A stretch of DNA of 64,000 nucleotides from Paeniglutamicibacter cryotolerans (GCF_014190875.1 NZ_JACHVS010000001.1:434001-498000); one strand, 5' to 3'. Positions 17,302 to 27,585 are shown, numbered from the stretch's first letter. Made by a program: numbers and translations. The notes: generated by a model not told the origin, from the letters alone.

Positions 17302-18843
17302 ATGGCACGTGGTGACGGAATGCTGACTCATGATCTTCTCCCCGACGAAAAGGGACCGCAGGACGAATGCGGTGTCTTCGGCGTGTGGGCGCCCGGCGAG
17401 GAGGTGGCGAAACTGACCTATTACGGCCTGTACGCCCTCCAGCACCGCGGACAGGAATCGGCGGGCATGGCGACCTCCGACGGGGTTCGCATCAATGTCT
17501 ATAAGGACATGGGTCTGGTCTCACAGGTGTTCGACGAGAACACCCTCAACTCCATGAGCGGACACTTGGCCATCGGCCACTGCCGCTACTCGACCACCGG
17601 TGCCAGCCATTGGGCCAACGCCCAGCCGACCCTCGGCCCCACGGCCGAGGGCACTGTCGCCCTGGCCCACAACGGCAACCTGACCAACTCGGCGGACCTG
17701 CTGGAAATGGTCAAGGCCAAGCATGGCGACAAGGCACGCGGCGAAATGGCCCAGGGCAATACCACCGACACCGCCTTGGTGACGGCGCTGCTCGCCGGTT
17801 CCGACGGCCAGAGCCTCGAAGAGTCGGCCCTGGAACTGCTGCCCAAACTGCATGGTGCCTTCTGCTTCGTCTTCATGAACGAAAACACCCTCTACGCAGC
17901 CCGCGACACCTACGGCGTGCGCCCGCTGGTGCTCGGCCGCCTGGAACGCGGCTGGGTCGTCGCCTCCGAGCAGGCCGCCCTGGCCACCGTCGGTGCCAGC
18001 TTCATCCGCGAGATCGAGCCGGGCGAATTCATCGCCATCGACGAGGACGGCGTGCGTTCGCAGCGCTTCGGCGAGGCCACTCCAGCCGGCTGCGTCTTCG
18101 AGTACGTCTACCTGGCCCGCCCCGATGCCTCGATCAACGGCCGCTCGGTGTACGAATCCCGCGTCGAAATGGGCCGCCAGCTGGCCCGCGAGAACTCGGC
18201 CGACGCCGACATCGTGATCCCGGTCCCCGAATCCGGCACCCCGGCCGCCATCGGCTACGCCGAACAGTCCGGCATCCCGTTCGCGCACGGCTTCGTGAAG
18301 AACGCCTACGTGGGCCGCACCTTCATCCAGCCGTCCCAGACGCTGCGCCAGCTGGGCATCAAGCTCAAGCTCAACGCGTTGGAGCCGGTGATCAAGGGCA
18401 AGCGCGTCGTGGTGGTCGATGACTCGATCGTGCGCGGCAACACCCAGCGCGCCGTGGTGCGGATGCTGCGCGAGGCCGGCGCCGCCGAGGTCCACGTGAA
18501 GATCTCCTCCCCGCCGGTGAAATGGCCCTGCTTCTATGGCATCGACTTCGCCACCCGTGCCGAGCTGATCGCCAACGGTGCTGCCATCGACGAGATCGGC
18601 AAGTCCATCGGCGCCGATTCGCTGGCCTACATCTCCGAGGACGGCATGATCGGTGCCACCCTGCAGCCGCGCGAGCGCCTGTGTACCGCCTGCTTCACCG
18701 GCGACTACCCGATCGCGCTTCCCGGAGCCGACCGCCAGGGCAAGAACCTGCTCGAGCGCCCGGCATCGACCGGTTGCGAGCCGGGCCCCGATGCCGAGCT
18801 CGAAGCAACACTTTCAGCCGCCGACAAGACCCCCAGTAACTAG
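17302..18843 (+). CDS. purF: Amidophosphoribosyltransferase
   Basis: 513-residue first committed enzyme of purine synthesis, transferring glutamine nitrogen to PRPP. The N-terminal propeptide MARGDG...GPQDE would be cleaved to expose nucleophile Cys23 of CGVFGVW. The glutaminase domain (to about residue 260) precedes the phosphoribosyltransferase domain with PRPP motif VVVVDDSIVRGNT. Cysteines in AGCVFEY, KWPCFYGI and LCTACFTG match the four [4Fe-4S] ligands of the B. subtilis enzyme, so an oxygen-sensitive cluster is expected. purM follows after 18 bases. The start was chosen by the leaderless promoter geometry and the propeptide length. Confidence 0.97.
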   Translation: MARGDGMLTHDLLPDEKGPQDECGVFGVWAPGEEVAKLTYYGLYALQHRGQESAGMATSDGVRINVYKDMGLVSQVFDENTLNSMSGHLAIGHCRYSTTGASHWANAQPTLGPTAEGTVALAHNGNLTNSADLLEMVKAKHGDKARGEMAQGNTTDTALVTALLAGSDGQSLEESALELLPKLHGAFCFVFMNENTLYAARDTYGVRPLVLGRLERGWVVASEQAALATVGASFIREIEPGEFIAIDEDGVRSQRFGEATPAGCVFEYVYLARPDASINGRSVYESRVEMGRQLARENSADADIVIPVPESGTPAAIGYAEQSGIPFAHGFVKNAYVGRTFIQPSQTLRQLGIKLKLNALEPVIKGKRVVVVDDSIVRGNTQRAVVRMLREAGAAEVHVKISSPPVKWPCFYGIDFATRAELIANGAAIDEIGKSIGADSLAYISEDGMIGATLQPRERLCTACFTGDYPIALPGADRQGKNLLERPASTGCEPGPDAELEATLSAADKTPSN

Positions 18844-18861
18844 TTAAGGACGTTCCCAGAG

Positions 18862-20007
18862 ATGACTGCGCCCACCCCTGAGACCCCCGCCGGGATCACC
18901 TATGCCTCAGCAGGCGTCGATGTCGAGGCCGGTGACCGCGCCGTAGAGCTGATGAAGGCGTCGATCAAGGCCACCCACAACGACTCGGTGCTGGGCGGAG
19001 TCGGCGGCTTCGCCGGCCTGTTCGACGCCTCGGCGCTGCTGGGCTACACCAAGCCGCTGCTGGCCACCTCCACCGACGGCGTCGGCACCAAGGTCGCCAT
19101 CGCCCAGGCCATGGACATCCACCACACCATCGGCCACGACCTGGTCGGCATGGTCGTCGATGACATCGTCGTGGTCGGGGCCAAGCCGCTGTTCATGACC
19201 GATTACATCGCCTGCGGCAAGGTCGTCCCGGAGCGTATCGCGGACATCGTCCGCGGCATCGCCGAGGGCTGCCAGATCGCCGGCACCGCGCTGGTCGGCG
19301 GCGAAACCGCCGAGCATCCGGGCCTGTTGGGCGAGCACGAGTACGATGTCGCCGGCGCTGCCACCGGCGTCGTGGAGGCGGACCGCCTGCTCGGCCCGGA
19401 GCGCGTGCGCTCCGGCGACGTGATCATCGGCATGGCTGCCTCGGGGATCCACTCCAACGGCTACTCGCTGGTTCGCTCGGTCATCAACCACGCTGGTTGG
19501 GCCCTGGACCGCGAGGTTTCCGAGTTCGGCCGCACCCTCGGCGAGGAACTGCTCGAGCCGACCCGCATCTACACGGCCGACTGCCTGGACCTGATCGATA
19601 CGCTGAACACCGGTTCGGCCATGCCCGTGCACGGTTTCTCGCACGTCACCGGCGGCGGCCTCGCCGCCAACCTGGCCCGCGTGCTCCCGCAGGGCCTGAT
19701 GGCCACGGTGGACCGCTCCACCTGGGAACTGCCGGCCATCTTCAAGCTGGTCTCCGAGCTCGGCTCGGTGCCGCAGCCGGACCTCGAGCGCACGCTGAAC
19801 CTCGGCGTGGGCATGGTCGCCATCGTCGATGCTGCCTCGGCCGACGCCGCAATCTCCCGCCTGAATGCCCGCGGCCTGGTCTCCTGGGCCATGGGCACCG
19901 TCGGTTCGATCACCGATGCGGCTGCAGCCTCCGGCCTGGACTTCGTCCAGGGCGCCAAGGGCGTCGACGGCGGCGCCGTGCTGATGCAGGGCAACTTCGC
20001 CCGCTAG
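18862..20007 (+). CDS. purM: Phosphoribosylformylglycinamidine cyclo-ligase (AIR synthetase)
   Basis: 381-residue enzyme of the PurM/PurL ATP-binding fold that closes the imidazole ring. Recognisable are VGGFAGLFD, STDGVGTKVAIA, DIVVVGAKPLFMTDYIA, LVGGETAEHPG, SGIHSNGYSLVR and HVTGGGLAANLARVLP. The order from the N-terminus fits the family exactly and the length is about 30 residues above the E. coli enzyme, mainly in the N-terminal 15 residues and tail. It follows purF directly (18-base gap, AAGGA site) and ends at a 15-bp hairpin. Confidence 0.97.
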   Translation: MTAPTPETPAGITYASAGVDVEAGDRAVELMKASIKATHNDSVLGGVGGFAGLFDASALLGYTKPLLATSTDGVGTKVAIAQAMDIHHTIGHDLVGMVVDDIVVVGAKPLFMTDYIACGKVVPERIADIVRGIAEGCQIAGTALVGGETAEHPGLLGEHEYDVAGAATGVVEADRLLGPERVRSGDVIIGMAASGIHSNGYSLVRSVINHAGWALDREVSEFGRTLGEELLEPTRIYTADCLDLIDTLNTGSAMPVHGFSHVTGGGLAANLARVLPQGLMATVDRSTWELPAIFKLVSELGSVPQPDLERTLNLGVGMVAIVDAASADAAISRLNARGLVSWAMGTVGSITDAAAASGLDFVQGAKGVDGGAVLMQGNFAR

Positions 20008-20025
20008 CAGCCACGCGCTGAGCGG

Positions 20026-20059
20026 CTGAGGGGCGGCACCACCGGGTGCCGCCCCTCAG
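20026..20059 (+). terminator. Terminator after purM
   Basis: CTGAGGGGCGGCACC (20026-20040) pairs perfectly with 20045-20059 around ACCG, followed by GCGTTTAACC. It lies between convergent purM and the sirtuin gene. Confidence 0.85.
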
Positions 20060-20091
20060 GCGTTTAACCAGTCAAACGGGCTCCGCCAGTG

Positions 20092-21051
20092 CTATGGCGG
20101 CCGATGCCCGATCCGGCCCGACGGGGCATCGAGCGACTGAAGCGCCTGCACGATGTTGGTGCGCCACCTGAAATCGGCCTTGGCGTCACCCCGGGTGGGT
20201 CCTCCGTTGATCAACCCCACGCCTTTTCCCGCGGCCCTGGCGTCGAGCAGCAGCTTGTAGCCGCTCATCACGGCCAGCGAGGAACCAATCACCAGCAGCG
20301 CGCTGGAACGCGCCTCGAGCTCGCGGATCAGTGCCTTGCGTTCGGGTGGCACGTTCTCACCGAAGTAGACGACGTTGGGTTTGAGCGCTTCGGAGCCGCA
20401 GGCCGCGCAGCCCACCATCATGAATTCGTCGACGTGCGCCTGGTCCTGGCTCACGTCCCCGTCCGGGTTCACCAGCGACGGGTCAAGGTCGATGCGTTCG
20501 AGGTACCCGGGATTTGCCCTATGCAGGCGCAGGTCAAGGGACCGCCGCTCCTCCATCGCCCCACAGTCCAGGCAGCGGATGTGTTCCATGTCGCCATGCA
20601 GGGCGATCACCGTGTGCGAGCCCGCGGCCACATGCAGCCCGTCGACGTTTTGCGTCACAATGCCGCTGATTTTCCCCGATGTTTCCCAGTGTGCCAGATG
20701 GTGATGGATCGGGTTCGGCACGGCCTGATCCATGTGCCGCCAGCCCACGAAGCTGCGGGCCCAGTAGCGGTGCCGGGCCGCCGGTTCATGCAGGAATTCC
20801 TGGTAAGTCATGGGCCGGTGACGGCGAAGGGAGCCGCGGGGTCCGCGGTAGTCGGGGATCCCGGAGTCGGTGGATACCCCAGCGCCGGTGAGCACCAGCA
20901 CCGAACCGCGTTCCAGCATCTTCCGGATGCCGCGGCTGGCCACGAGCGGGTCCTGCAGCGGGGCGGTCTCCCCCACCACGCGTTCGATGGACCGCAGGGC
21001 CGCCCGGTGTGCCATCTCTACGCCGAGTTTCCCCTCGTGAAGCATGCTCAT
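20092..21051 (-). CDS. Sir2-family NAD-dependent protein deacylase
   Basis: 319-residue sirtuin. The NAD-binding motifs are GAGVSTDSGIPDYRG (56-70) and TQNVDGLH (133-140), the catalytic His is His152 of LHGD, and four zinc cysteines are Cys160, Cys163, Cys215 and Cys218. An insertion of about 50 residues lies between the cysteine pairs, and the overall pattern resembles the SIRT4-like class II group, whose members may act as lipoamidases or ADP-ribosyltransferases as well as deacetylases. The ATG at 21051 has AGGAAG upstream. It is monocistronic, convergent with purM and divergent-free from the next gene on the same strand. Confidence 0.92.
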   Translation of the reverse strand: MSMLHEGKLGVEMAHRAALRSIERVVGETAPLQDPLVASRGIRKMLERGSVLVLTGAGVSTDSGIPDYRGPRGSLRRHRPMTYQEFLHEPAARHRYWARSFVGWRHMDQAVPNPIHHHLAHWETSGKISGIVTQNVDGLHVAAGSHTVIALHGDMEHIRCLDCGAMEERRSLDLRLHRANPGYLERIDLDPSLVNPDGDVSQDQAHVDEFMMVGCAACGSEALKPNVVYFGENVPPERKALIRELEARSSALLVIGSSLAVMSGYKLLLDARAAGKGVGLINGGPTRGDAKADFRWRTNIVQALQSLDAPSGRIGHRPP

Positions 21052-21186
21052 CCACTTCCTGGGAGTACGCCAAATGCCACCATCACCCGCACCGGTCGGT
21101 GCGGGTGATGGTGGTTGGTCATAAACACAACTACGAGAACCGGACCCGGCGACGGGCCGTGTGGTTCATATCAGGGAGTCGGCGCA

Positions 21187-21411
21187 TCAGCCGATGCGCC
21201 GTTGGTCGTCCTCGTCATCGTCGTCGCCGTACGTATCGTCATAACCCGAATAGTCCGGTTCGACGGGTACATCGACATGATGCGGAGTGGCGGCACGACC
21301 ATGCGTACCACCGAGCTCGCGTTCCAAGGCGGACAAATCAGTGGCCGGGGAGAAATACTTAATATCCCTGGCCTGTCGTGTCGCTTTTGCCTTCTGACGG
21401 CCGCGCCCCAT
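21187..21411 (-). CDS. DUF3073 protein
   Basis: 74-residue protein with the DUF3073 opening MGRGRQKAKATRQAR and KYFSPATDLSALERELGG. The second half is acidic and ends in a DDDDEDD run. It is basic at one end and acidic at the other, and lacks hydrophobic segments. Function unknown; near-universal in Actinobacteria. A GGGGG-type ribosome site precedes the ATG. Confidence 0.88.
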   Translation of the reverse strand: MGRGRQKAKATRQARDIKYFSPATDLSALERELGGTHGRAATPHHVDVPVEPDYSGYDDTYGDDDDEDDQRRIG

Positions 21412-21603
21412 GGCGTGACCCCCTTTTTTCAGTAGATCCGGAGGTGGTCCCCCACGTAGGAGGAGGCCCCGGAATATGTGACTAATTCTTTCGTATTCCT
21501 AGGTTAACATGTTTCGGCCGCGGGTGTCCCCTCGGCCATGCGTTTATGCCGCTAGAGTAGAAAATAATTCGCACCGGAGACGGCGTCAAAGAGGAGGTTG
21601 ATC

Positions 21604-22203
21604 ATGCTGGCTAACGATCGCCCCGAGCCCTCGCCCTACCAGCCGCCGCTGTCGGCCACCGCGCCGACCCGACGCCCGTTCGGAGTGTTCAGGTTCTGGC
21701 GAATCCTCGGCATCCTCTGCGTGGCGGCGCTGGTCTTCTACGGCGCAGGTAAGCTGATCGGCACCCGGCAATCCACAGTGGTCCCCGAAACAGCCGTCCC
21801 CCGCGATGCCAACCCCGGCTTGGACGGTGTCATCGCGTCCGATATGCCGGCGGCCCAGTTCAGGGTCGGAGATTGCCTACAGGGCTTCACCGACCCGCTG
21901 CAACCAGCGACGGTCGTCACCTGTGAGAACGCCCACAACGCCCAGTACATCGGATCGTTCCTTGCCGAGGGGGATGCATTTCCGGGTTCCTCGGAACTGC
22001 TCAGCCTCTCCGAGAAGGGCTGCAAGGCCATTCGGCTGGATCCGGGAAGCGCCTTGGACTCGAGCTGGCTCTACCGGTTCAGCCACCCCTCAAAGGCCAC
22101 CTGGGCCGAGGGCGACCGGGCGGTTGACTGCTTCCTCAGCCTGACCGACGGAACGGTCCGCAGCTCATTGCTTCCGCAGACGCCGGTCAGCATGCACAGC
22201 TAA
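21604..22203 (+). CDS. Membrane-anchored septum-formation-like protein
   Basis: 199-residue protein with a short cytoplasmic tail, one membrane helix (FWRILGILCVAALVFYGAG, about residues 22-40) and an exported domain. That domain keeps the pattern GDCLQG...VVTCENAHNAQYIG...CKAI...DCFLSL, the spaced cysteines of the actinobacterial septum-formation domain. Two disulfides are likely. ATG at 21604 is used because GAGGAGG (21591-21597) lies six bases before it; the TTG at 21598 abuts that site. A 13-bp hairpin follows. The actual role in division is inferred from the family name only. Confidence 0.75.
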   Translation: MLANDRPEPSPYQPPLSATAPTRRPFGVFRFWRILGILCVAALVFYGAGKLIGTRQSTVVPETAVPRDANPGLDGVIASDMPAAQFRVGDCLQGFTDPLQPATVVTCENAHNAQYIGSFLAEGDAFPGSSELLSLSEKGCKAIRLDPGSALDSSWLYRFSHPSKATWAEGDRAVDCFLSLTDGTVRSSLLPQTPVSMHS

Positions 22204-22233
22204 CCCGGCCGGCCCCTTTCGGGCCGGCCGGGT
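22203..22233. terminator. 13-bp stem terminator between convergent genes
   Basis: ACCCGGCCGGCCC (22203-22215) pairs with GGGCCGGCCGGGT (22221-22233) around CTTTC. It begins inside the stop codon of the upstream gene and faces clpB on the other strand. Confidence 0.85.
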
Positions 22234-22248
22234 ACGCCGGTCATTCGG

Positions 22249-24843
22249 TTAGCTGGTGCTGGCGGATTCCACCGTGAGAGCATCCCCCGCCTCATTGACC
22301 CCGACGTGGACGGTGTCCCCGTCTTGGATCGTCCCGGTCAGCAGGGCCCGTGCCAGCCGGTCACCGATTTCGCGCTGAACCAGCCGGCGCAGCGGCCGGG
22401 CGCCGTAGGCCGGGTCGAAGCCGGTGAAGGCCAGCCAGTCCCGGGCCGCGTCATCGACCTCGAGGCGCAACCGCTTACCGGCGAGGCGTGCGGCCATTGA
22501 GTCGACCTGAAGCGAGACGATCCGGCCCAGGTCCTCCAGCGACAGCGGGTCGAACATGATCACGTCGTCGAGCCGATTCAGGAACTCCGGCTTGAACGAG
22601 GAGTTCACGACGGCCATGACGGCGTCCTTCTTTTCTCCCGCTTCCATCGTTTGATCCACCATGAACTGTGAACCGAGGTTCGAGGTCAGCACCATGATGA
22701 CGTTGCGGAAGTCGACGGTCCGCCCCTGGCCGTCGGTCAACCGACCATCGTCCAGTACCTGGAGCAGGATGTCGAAGACCTCCGGGTGGGCTTTTTCAAC
22801 CTCGTCCAACAGCACCACGGAGTACGGGCGGCGGCGTACGGCCTCGGTCAGCTGCCCACCTTCCTCGTAGCCGATGTATCCCGGAGGGGCGCCGACCAGA
22901 CGGGCGACCGACTGCTTTTCCGAGTACTCGCTCATGTCGATGCGGACCATGGCACGCTCGTCGTCGAACAGGAACCCGGCCAGGGCCTTGGCCAACTCGG
23001 TCTTACCCACGCCGGTCGGTCCCAGGAACAGGAACGAGCCGGTGGGACGATCAGGATCGGAGATCCCGGTCCTGGCACGACGGACGGCGTCGGAGACCGA
23101 GGCAACCGCGGCCTTCTGTCCGATCAGCCGTTCGCCGAGGTGCTCCTCCATGGTCAGCAGCTTCTGGCTTTCACCCTGGAGCATGCGCCCGGCGGGAATG
23201 CCGGTCCAGGCGGAGATGACCTCGGCAATATCGTCGGCGGTGACGTCTTCGGCAACCATCAAATCCCGTTCACCGGCCTGCTCCTCCGCCGCCTGAGCCG
23301 CCTGGAGCTCCTCCTGCAGCGTCGGGATTTCGCCATAGAGCAGGCGCGAGGCATTTTCCAGGTCGCCCTCGCGTTGGAACTTGTCGGCCTGCGACCGGAG
23401 CTCGTCAAGCCTGACCTTCAGGTCGCCCACGCGGTTCAGCCCGGCTTTTTCGGCTTCCCAGCGGGCATTGAGCGCAGCCAGTTCTTCCTTCTTGTCCGCG
23501 GCGTCGGCACGCAGGGCTTCGAGCCGTTCGATCGACGCGGCATCCGTCTCGCCTTCCAGCGCCAGCTCCTCCATGGTCAGCCGGTCCACCGCACGGCGTA
23601 GCTGGTCGATTTCCTCGGGTGCAGAGTCGATTTCCATGCGCAGTCGCGAGGCGGCCTCGTCGACCAGGTCGATGGCCTTGTCCGGCAGCTGGCGTCCGGT
23701 GATGTAGCGCTTGGACAGCGTGGCCGCAGCGACCAGCGCAGAGTCCGCAATGGCCACCTTATGGTGTGCCTCGTAGCGTTCCTTGAGCCCGCGCAGGATG
23801 CCGATGGTGTCCTCGACGCTTGGCTCGCCCACGTAGACCTGCTGGAAGCGGCGTTCCAGGGCCGGGTCCTTTTCGACGTTCTCACGGTATTCGTCAAGCG
23901 TGGTGGCGCCGATCAGACGCAGTTCGCCGCGGGCCAGCATGGGTTTGAGCATGTTCCCGGCGTCCATGGCGCCCTCCGACGCACCGGCGCCGACCACCGT
24001 ATGGATTTCGTCGATAAACGTGACGACCTGTCCGTCCGAAGCCTTGATCTCCTCGAGCACCGCCTTGAAGCGCTCTTCGAATTCACCGCGGTATTTGGCC
24101 CCAGCGACCATCGCTGCCAGGTCCAGGGAGATCAGTGTCTTTCCGCGCAGGGATTCGGGGACGTCGCCAGCGACCATGCGCTGGGCCAGGCCCTCGACCA
24201 CTGCCGTCTTACCAACGCCGGGTTCGCCGATGAGCACCGGGTTGTTCTTGGTGCGGCGGGAGAGGACTTGGACGACGCGCCGGATTTCGGAGTCTCTTCC
24301 GATGACCGGATCGAGTTTTCCGGTCCGGGCGATCGCCGTCATGTCGGTGCCGTACTTTTCCAGGGCCTGGAAGGTGTTTTCGGGGTCCGGGCTGTTCACC
24401 CGGTGGTCCCCGCGGATTCCGGGCAACGCCGTGTCCAGTACCGCACGCCCGGCGCCGGCGCCGCGCAGGATGTTGCCGGCTTCACCGGTATCCTCGCTAA
24501 GCCCCAGAGTCAGGTGCTCGGTCGAGACATAGGTGTCCCCCATGTCCTGCGCCGCCGACTGGGCGGTGGAGATGGCCTGCAGGATGCCACGGGAGTACTG
24601 CACCTGCGAAACGGTGGATCCGCTGGCCGAGGGAAGTGCCTTGATGGCGGCGCTCACCTGCGCAGAGAGGGAATCGGGATCGATCCCGACCGCCTTGAGC
24701 AGGGCGACCGCCACCGATTCGCGCTGGTCCAGCAATGCCTTAAGCAAGTGGACTGTTTCCACCTGCGGGTTCCCTGCCGTCGAAGCATTCATTCCGGATG
24801 CCGAGAGCGCTTCCTGACTCTTGGTCGTAAATTTAGTATCCAC
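22249..24843 (-). CDS. clpB: ClpB disaggregase
   Basis: 864-residue Hsp100 that resolubilises aggregates with DnaK. It has the N-domain (about 1-145), AAA1 with Walker A GEPGVGKT (206-213) and Walker B TFIDEIHT, a middle coiled-coil (about 400-525) and AAA2 with GPTGVGKT and [17 protein letters not shown] at 24843 gives the canonical [13 protein letters not shown] start and has AGGAGG eight bases ahead; the longer upstream frame lies in the promoter. A HAIR-like site (24878-24898) in the promoter indicates HspR repression, shared with the dnaK operon in this window. Confidence 0.97.
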   Translation of the reverse strand: MDTKFTTKSQEALSASGMNASTAGNPQVETVHLLKALLDQRESVAVALLKAVGIDPDSLSAQVSAAIKALPSASGSTVSQVQYSRGILQAISTAQSAAQDMGDTYVSTEHLTLGLSEDTGEAGNILRGAGAGRAVLDTALPGIRGDHRVNSPDPENTFQALEKYGTDMTAIARTGKLDPVIGRDSEIRRVVQVLSRRTKNNPVLIGEPGVGKTAVVEGLAQRMVAGDVPESLRGKTLISLDLAAMVAGAKYRGEFEERFKAVLEEIKASDGQVVTFIDEIHTVVGAGASEGAMDAGNMLKPMLARGELRLIGATTLDEYRENVEKDPALERRFQQVYVGEPSVEDTIGILRGLKERYEAHHKVAIADSALVAAATLSKRYITGRQLPDKAIDLVDEAASRLRMEIDSAPEEIDQLRRAVDRLTMEELALEGETDAASIERLEALRADAADKKEELAALNARWEAEKAGLNRVGDLKVRLDELRSQADKFQREGDLENASRLLYGEIPTLQEELQAAQAAEEQAGERDLMVAEDVTADDIAEVISAWTGIPAGRMLQGESQKLLTMEEHLGERLIGQKAAVASVSDAVRRARTGISDPDRPTGSFLFLGPTGVGKTELAKALAGFLFDDERAMVRIDMSEYSEKQSVARLVGAPPGYIGYEEGGQLTEAVRRRPYSVVLLDEVEKAHPEVFDILLQVLDDGRLTDGQGRTVDFRNVIMVLTSNLGSQFMVDQTMEAGEKKDAVMAVVNSSFKPEFLNRLDDVIMFDPLSLEDLGRIVSLQVDSMAARLAGKRLRLEVDDAARDWLAFTGFDPAYGARPLRRLVQREIGDRLARALLTGTIQDGDTVHVGVNEAGDALTVESASTS

Positions 24844-24877
24844 GTAGTTCCCTCCTGACCTTGATAAATGACTCAAA

Positions 24878-24898
24878 CATGAGTCTATTACGCTCAAC
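24878..24898 (-). promoter_or_regulatory. HAIR-like HspR operator before clpB
   Basis: CATGAGT-N7-GCTCAAC (24878-24898) matches the HAIR consensus CTTGAGT-N7-ACTCAAG at 11 of 14 fixed positions. A further TTTGAGT half-site (minus strand, reading from 24877) follows toward the gene. A TATAAG -10 candidate on the minus strand (24907-24902) would put the operator over the transcription start. Confidence 0.65.
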
Positions 24899-24957
24899 TT
24901 GCTTATATTGCAGTTTATTCCATCGCCGAGGCGTTCCGTGCTGGCCCGACCTAGCCG

Positions 24958-25425
24958 CTACCCCGCCGCCGCCGCCTCGATCACCGCAATGTCCAGTTTC
25001 CGCATCGCCATGAATGCCTCCACGACCCGGTTGACCACCTCGGGATCGGAATCGGAGAGCAATTCGCCGAGCCGGACCGGGACCACCTGCCAAGAAACCC
25101 CGAAGCGGTCCTTGAGCCAGCCGCACTGGCCCTCTTCTCCGCCATCGGTCAGCCCAGACCAATAGTGGTCGACCTCCGACTGGTCCTCGCACAAGACCTG
25201 GAACGAGGCGGCCTCGCTGAACGAGTACTGGGGGCCGCCATTCAGCGCGATGAACCTGCGTCCCTTGAGCACGAATTCGACGATGGCAGGCTCTCGCTCC
25301 AAGGCCGCCGGGGCCTCGAGCGAGACGTCACCCAGCAGCCCGGATTCGGGGAAGATCCCCGTATAGAAGATGGCGGCCTGGCGGCCCTGCCCGTCGAACC
25401 ACAAGCAGTTGACGATGTCCCGCAT
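24958..25425 (-). CDS. VOC-fold (PhnB-like) protein
   Basis: 155-residue protein of the vicinal-oxygen-chelate superfamily, PhnB/3-demethylubiquinone-methyltransferase-like group. Recognisable parts are LWFDGQGRQAAIFYTGIFPES at the start, VEFVLKGRRFIALNGGPQ, FQVLCEDQSEVDHYW and WLKDRFGVSWQVVP. No confident metal-ligand set can be read, so the activity is open. ATG at 25425 is chosen for its GGAAGG site seven bases upstream; the frame above it is not conserved-looking. It lies between clpB and the YccF gene on the same strand. Confidence 0.8.
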   Translation of the reverse strand: MRDIVNCLWFDGQGRQAAIFYTGIFPESGLLGDVSLEAPAALEREPAIVEFVLKGRRFIALNGGPQYSFSEAASFQVLCEDQSEVDHYWSGLTDGGEEGQCGWLKDRFGVSWQVVPVRLGELLSDSDPEVVNRVVEAFMAMRKLDIAVIEAAAAG

Positions 25426-25512
25426 TGCATTTCCTTCCGTGGGAGCTCCGCGACGTGGACGCAGTCCCACGATATGCGCGCCGCGGCAACCGGACAAGGC
25501 CATGAGAACGGT

Positions 25513-25923
25513 TCAGAAGCGTTTCGGGTATCCGGAGGAGACCGGTACGATGACCTTGCCCAGCGGGGCCAGCGAAACGGGAATCATCTTGAGGTTTGCG
25601 ATACCCAGGGGGATGCCGACAATGCTCAGGAACATGGGAATGGCAGTCAATGCATGTCCGATGGCAATCCAGATCCCAGCAACCAGAATCCAGATGACAT
25701 TCCCGATAGTAGATAAAGCTCCTACTTTGTCATGACGGTCCACGATGGTGCGCCCGAAGGGCCATAGGGCGTAAAGCGCGATCCTGAAGGAAGCGATGCC
25801 GAACGGGATCGTCACAATCAGCAGGCAACAGACGATGCCCGCCAGTAGATATCCCAGCGCCAACCAGATACCGCCAAAAACCAACCAAATGACATTGAGG
25901 AGTGTCGACACCGTGTTTTTCAT
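25513..25923 (-). CDS. YccF-family inner membrane protein
   Basis: 136-residue protein with two copies of the YccF domain pattern: NVIWLVFGGIWLALGY then IPFGIASFRIA, and NVIWILVAGIWIAIGH then IPLGIANLKM. Each copy has two hydrophobic segments, so four membrane helices are expected. The connecting loop GRTIVDRHDKVG is hydrophilic. ATG at 25923 begins the first repeat exactly. The function of YccF proteins is unknown. It is divergent from the deacetylase gene with 147 bases between them. Confidence 0.88.
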   Translation of the reverse strand: MKNTVSTLLNVIWLVFGGIWLALGYLLAGIVCCLLIVTIPFGIASFRIALYALWPFGRTIVDRHDKVGALSTIGNVIWILVAGIWIAIGHALTAIPMFLSIVGIPLGIANLKMIPVSLAPLGKVIVPVSSGYPKRF

Positions 25924-26070
25924 GTCACAAGCATCCCCCGCCCTCCTGGGGAAAGCCATCGGGGATCACTCTGGTTTCCCGGGGGAAAAGCGGAATAACG
26001 TTTGCTAACGATTCCGCTCTACCGCCCCGGATGGTCATTTGCCCCCCGTGGATGAGGGCATGCTTAAGGG

Positions 26071-27585
26071 ATGCGATTGTCCTCTGGTCGGCTTTTCCCT
26101 GTCCTTTTAGTTTCCGCCCTCGGCCTCACCCTGCTTGCGGGATGCGCCCAGGTCCCCGCCACAGCACAGTTGCCCGACCCGGCAGTCACCGCCCCCGCCT
26201 CCATCGCAGACCAGGTCCTTACCACCGAGGGGCTCCCGGTATCTCTGGTTCCTGGACTGGAAACGGTGATCCGCTCCAAGGAAGACCAGCACTTGTTCTT
26301 CAGCTGGTTTTCGCTTCCCGGCGAATCAGCCCTGGGCGCGACCCAGGAGGCCTTGGTTGGCAAGATCGTCGATCCGTTCATTGCCGCGGAGGCGCCGGTT
26401 CCCGCAGGTGCCGCACCAGAGCTGAACGTGCGGCCGGCACTCACTGCAGTTTCGGAAAGGATGCTGGGAACCCGCATCAGTTCCTACGTGTTCACGGGAT
26501 CCTCCGGTGGTACCAGCTACCACACGCAATGGTTCGATCTGGAGCAGGGCACGGCACTGGAAAGCCGCGGCTTGTTCACGGGGCCCGCCGAATGGGCGAC
26601 CTTCAAGTCGCTGGTCAGCGAGTTGCTGGCGCAGAACCCGTGGGCGTTGGCCGACGGCTTGGACACGCTGGACGATGTCCTGCTGGACTCGCTGAACTTC
26701 GATTCCGCAGGCAACATGCTGGTCGAATTCGACGAATCAAGCGTCGCCCCCGCCCCCGCGGGAACCATAGTCATCAAGGTGCCTTCCGGCACTGTGCTGC
26801 CGATGCTCTCGGAGGACGGCCTGGCCGCCCGCTCCGCCGGCATGAACCCGGTGGGGATCCCCTCCCCGACCTCGCACCTCCCCGAATTGCCCCCGGGCTC
26901 GGCACCTGGAACTCCGCCGGTCGAAGCCCGCTCCGTCCAGAAGGCCAACTGCACCAAGGTCAAGTGCGTCGCGCTGACCTTCGACGACGGTCCGGGCCCC
27001 AAGACAACCAAGGTGCTTGATGCGCTGAAGGCAGCCGATGCGCGGGCGACGTTCTTCGTCGTCGGCCCCAACGCGGTCGCCCGCCCCCGGGTGCTCAAGC
27101 GCATGGCGGCCGAGGGCCACGAGATCGGCAACCACACGTGGAACCACCGGCTGCTGACGTCGCTGGACGAAAAAGCGATCCAGAACGAACTGGACAGCAC
27201 CGACACCGCCATTTCCAAGGCCGTCGGACGGGGTCCCACCGTCACCCGGCCGCCCTACGGGGCGAAGAACCCCACCACCAACCGACTGACCCGCACCCCG
27301 GTCGTGTTGTGGAACGTGGACACCCTTGACTGGAAGCACCGCAGCACCTCCAAGACGGTGGCCTCCGCGCTCAATGACACCCGGCCCGGATCCATCGTGC
27401 TGATGCACGACATCCACCCCAGCACCGTGGCAGCCGTCCCGGCGATCTTGGCCGGACTCAAGAAAAAGGGATACCATTTCGTCACGGTTTCGGAGCTGCT
27501 GGAATCAAATCACCCCAAGGCCGGGGTCGCCTATAGCAACGGCCCAGCGCCGAAACAGAAGAAACCAACGAAAAACAAGGGCTAA
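26071..27585 (+). CDS. Lipoprotein polysaccharide (peptidoglycan) deacetylase
   Basis: 504-residue CE4-family deacetylase carried as a lipoprotein: signal peptide ending LTLLAGC with lipid-modified Cys25. Residues about 40-280 form an extra N-terminal domain of uncertain family, similar in position to RsiV/DUF3298-type domains that precede PgdA enzymes. The NodB domain has TFDDGPG (catalytic Asp305, metal Asp306), the metal ligands His355 and His359 in GNHTWNH, RPPYGAKN, LWNVDTLDW and LMHDIHP. It should remove acetyl groups from cell-wall sugars, a lysozyme-resistance type activity. The C-terminus is lysine-rich. Its stop codon overlaps a -10-like hexamer for trmB. Confidence 0.92.
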   Translation: MRLSSGRLFPVLLVSALGLTLLAGCAQVPATAQLPDPAVTAPASIADQVLTTEGLPVSLVPGLETVIRSKEDQHLFFSWFSLPGESALGATQEALVGKIVDPFIAAEAPVPAGAAPELNVRPALTAVSERMLGTRISSYVFTGSSGGTSYHTQWFDLEQGTALESRGLFTGPAEWATFKSLVSELLAQNPWALADGLDTLDDVLLDSLNFDSAGNMLVEFDESSVAPAPAGTIVIKVPSGTVLPMLSEDGLAARSAGMNPVGIPSPTSHLPELPPGSAPGTPPVEARSVQKANCTKVKCVALTFDDGPGPKTTKVLDALKAADARATFFVVGPNAVARPRVLKRMAAEGHEIGNHTWNHRLLTSLDEKAIQNELDSTDTAISKAVGRGPTVTRPPYGAKNPTTNRLTRTPVVLWNVDTLDWKHRSTSKTVASALNDTRPGSIVLMHDIHPSTVAAVPAILAGLKKKGYHFVTVSELLESNHPKAGVAYSNGPAPKQKKPTKNKG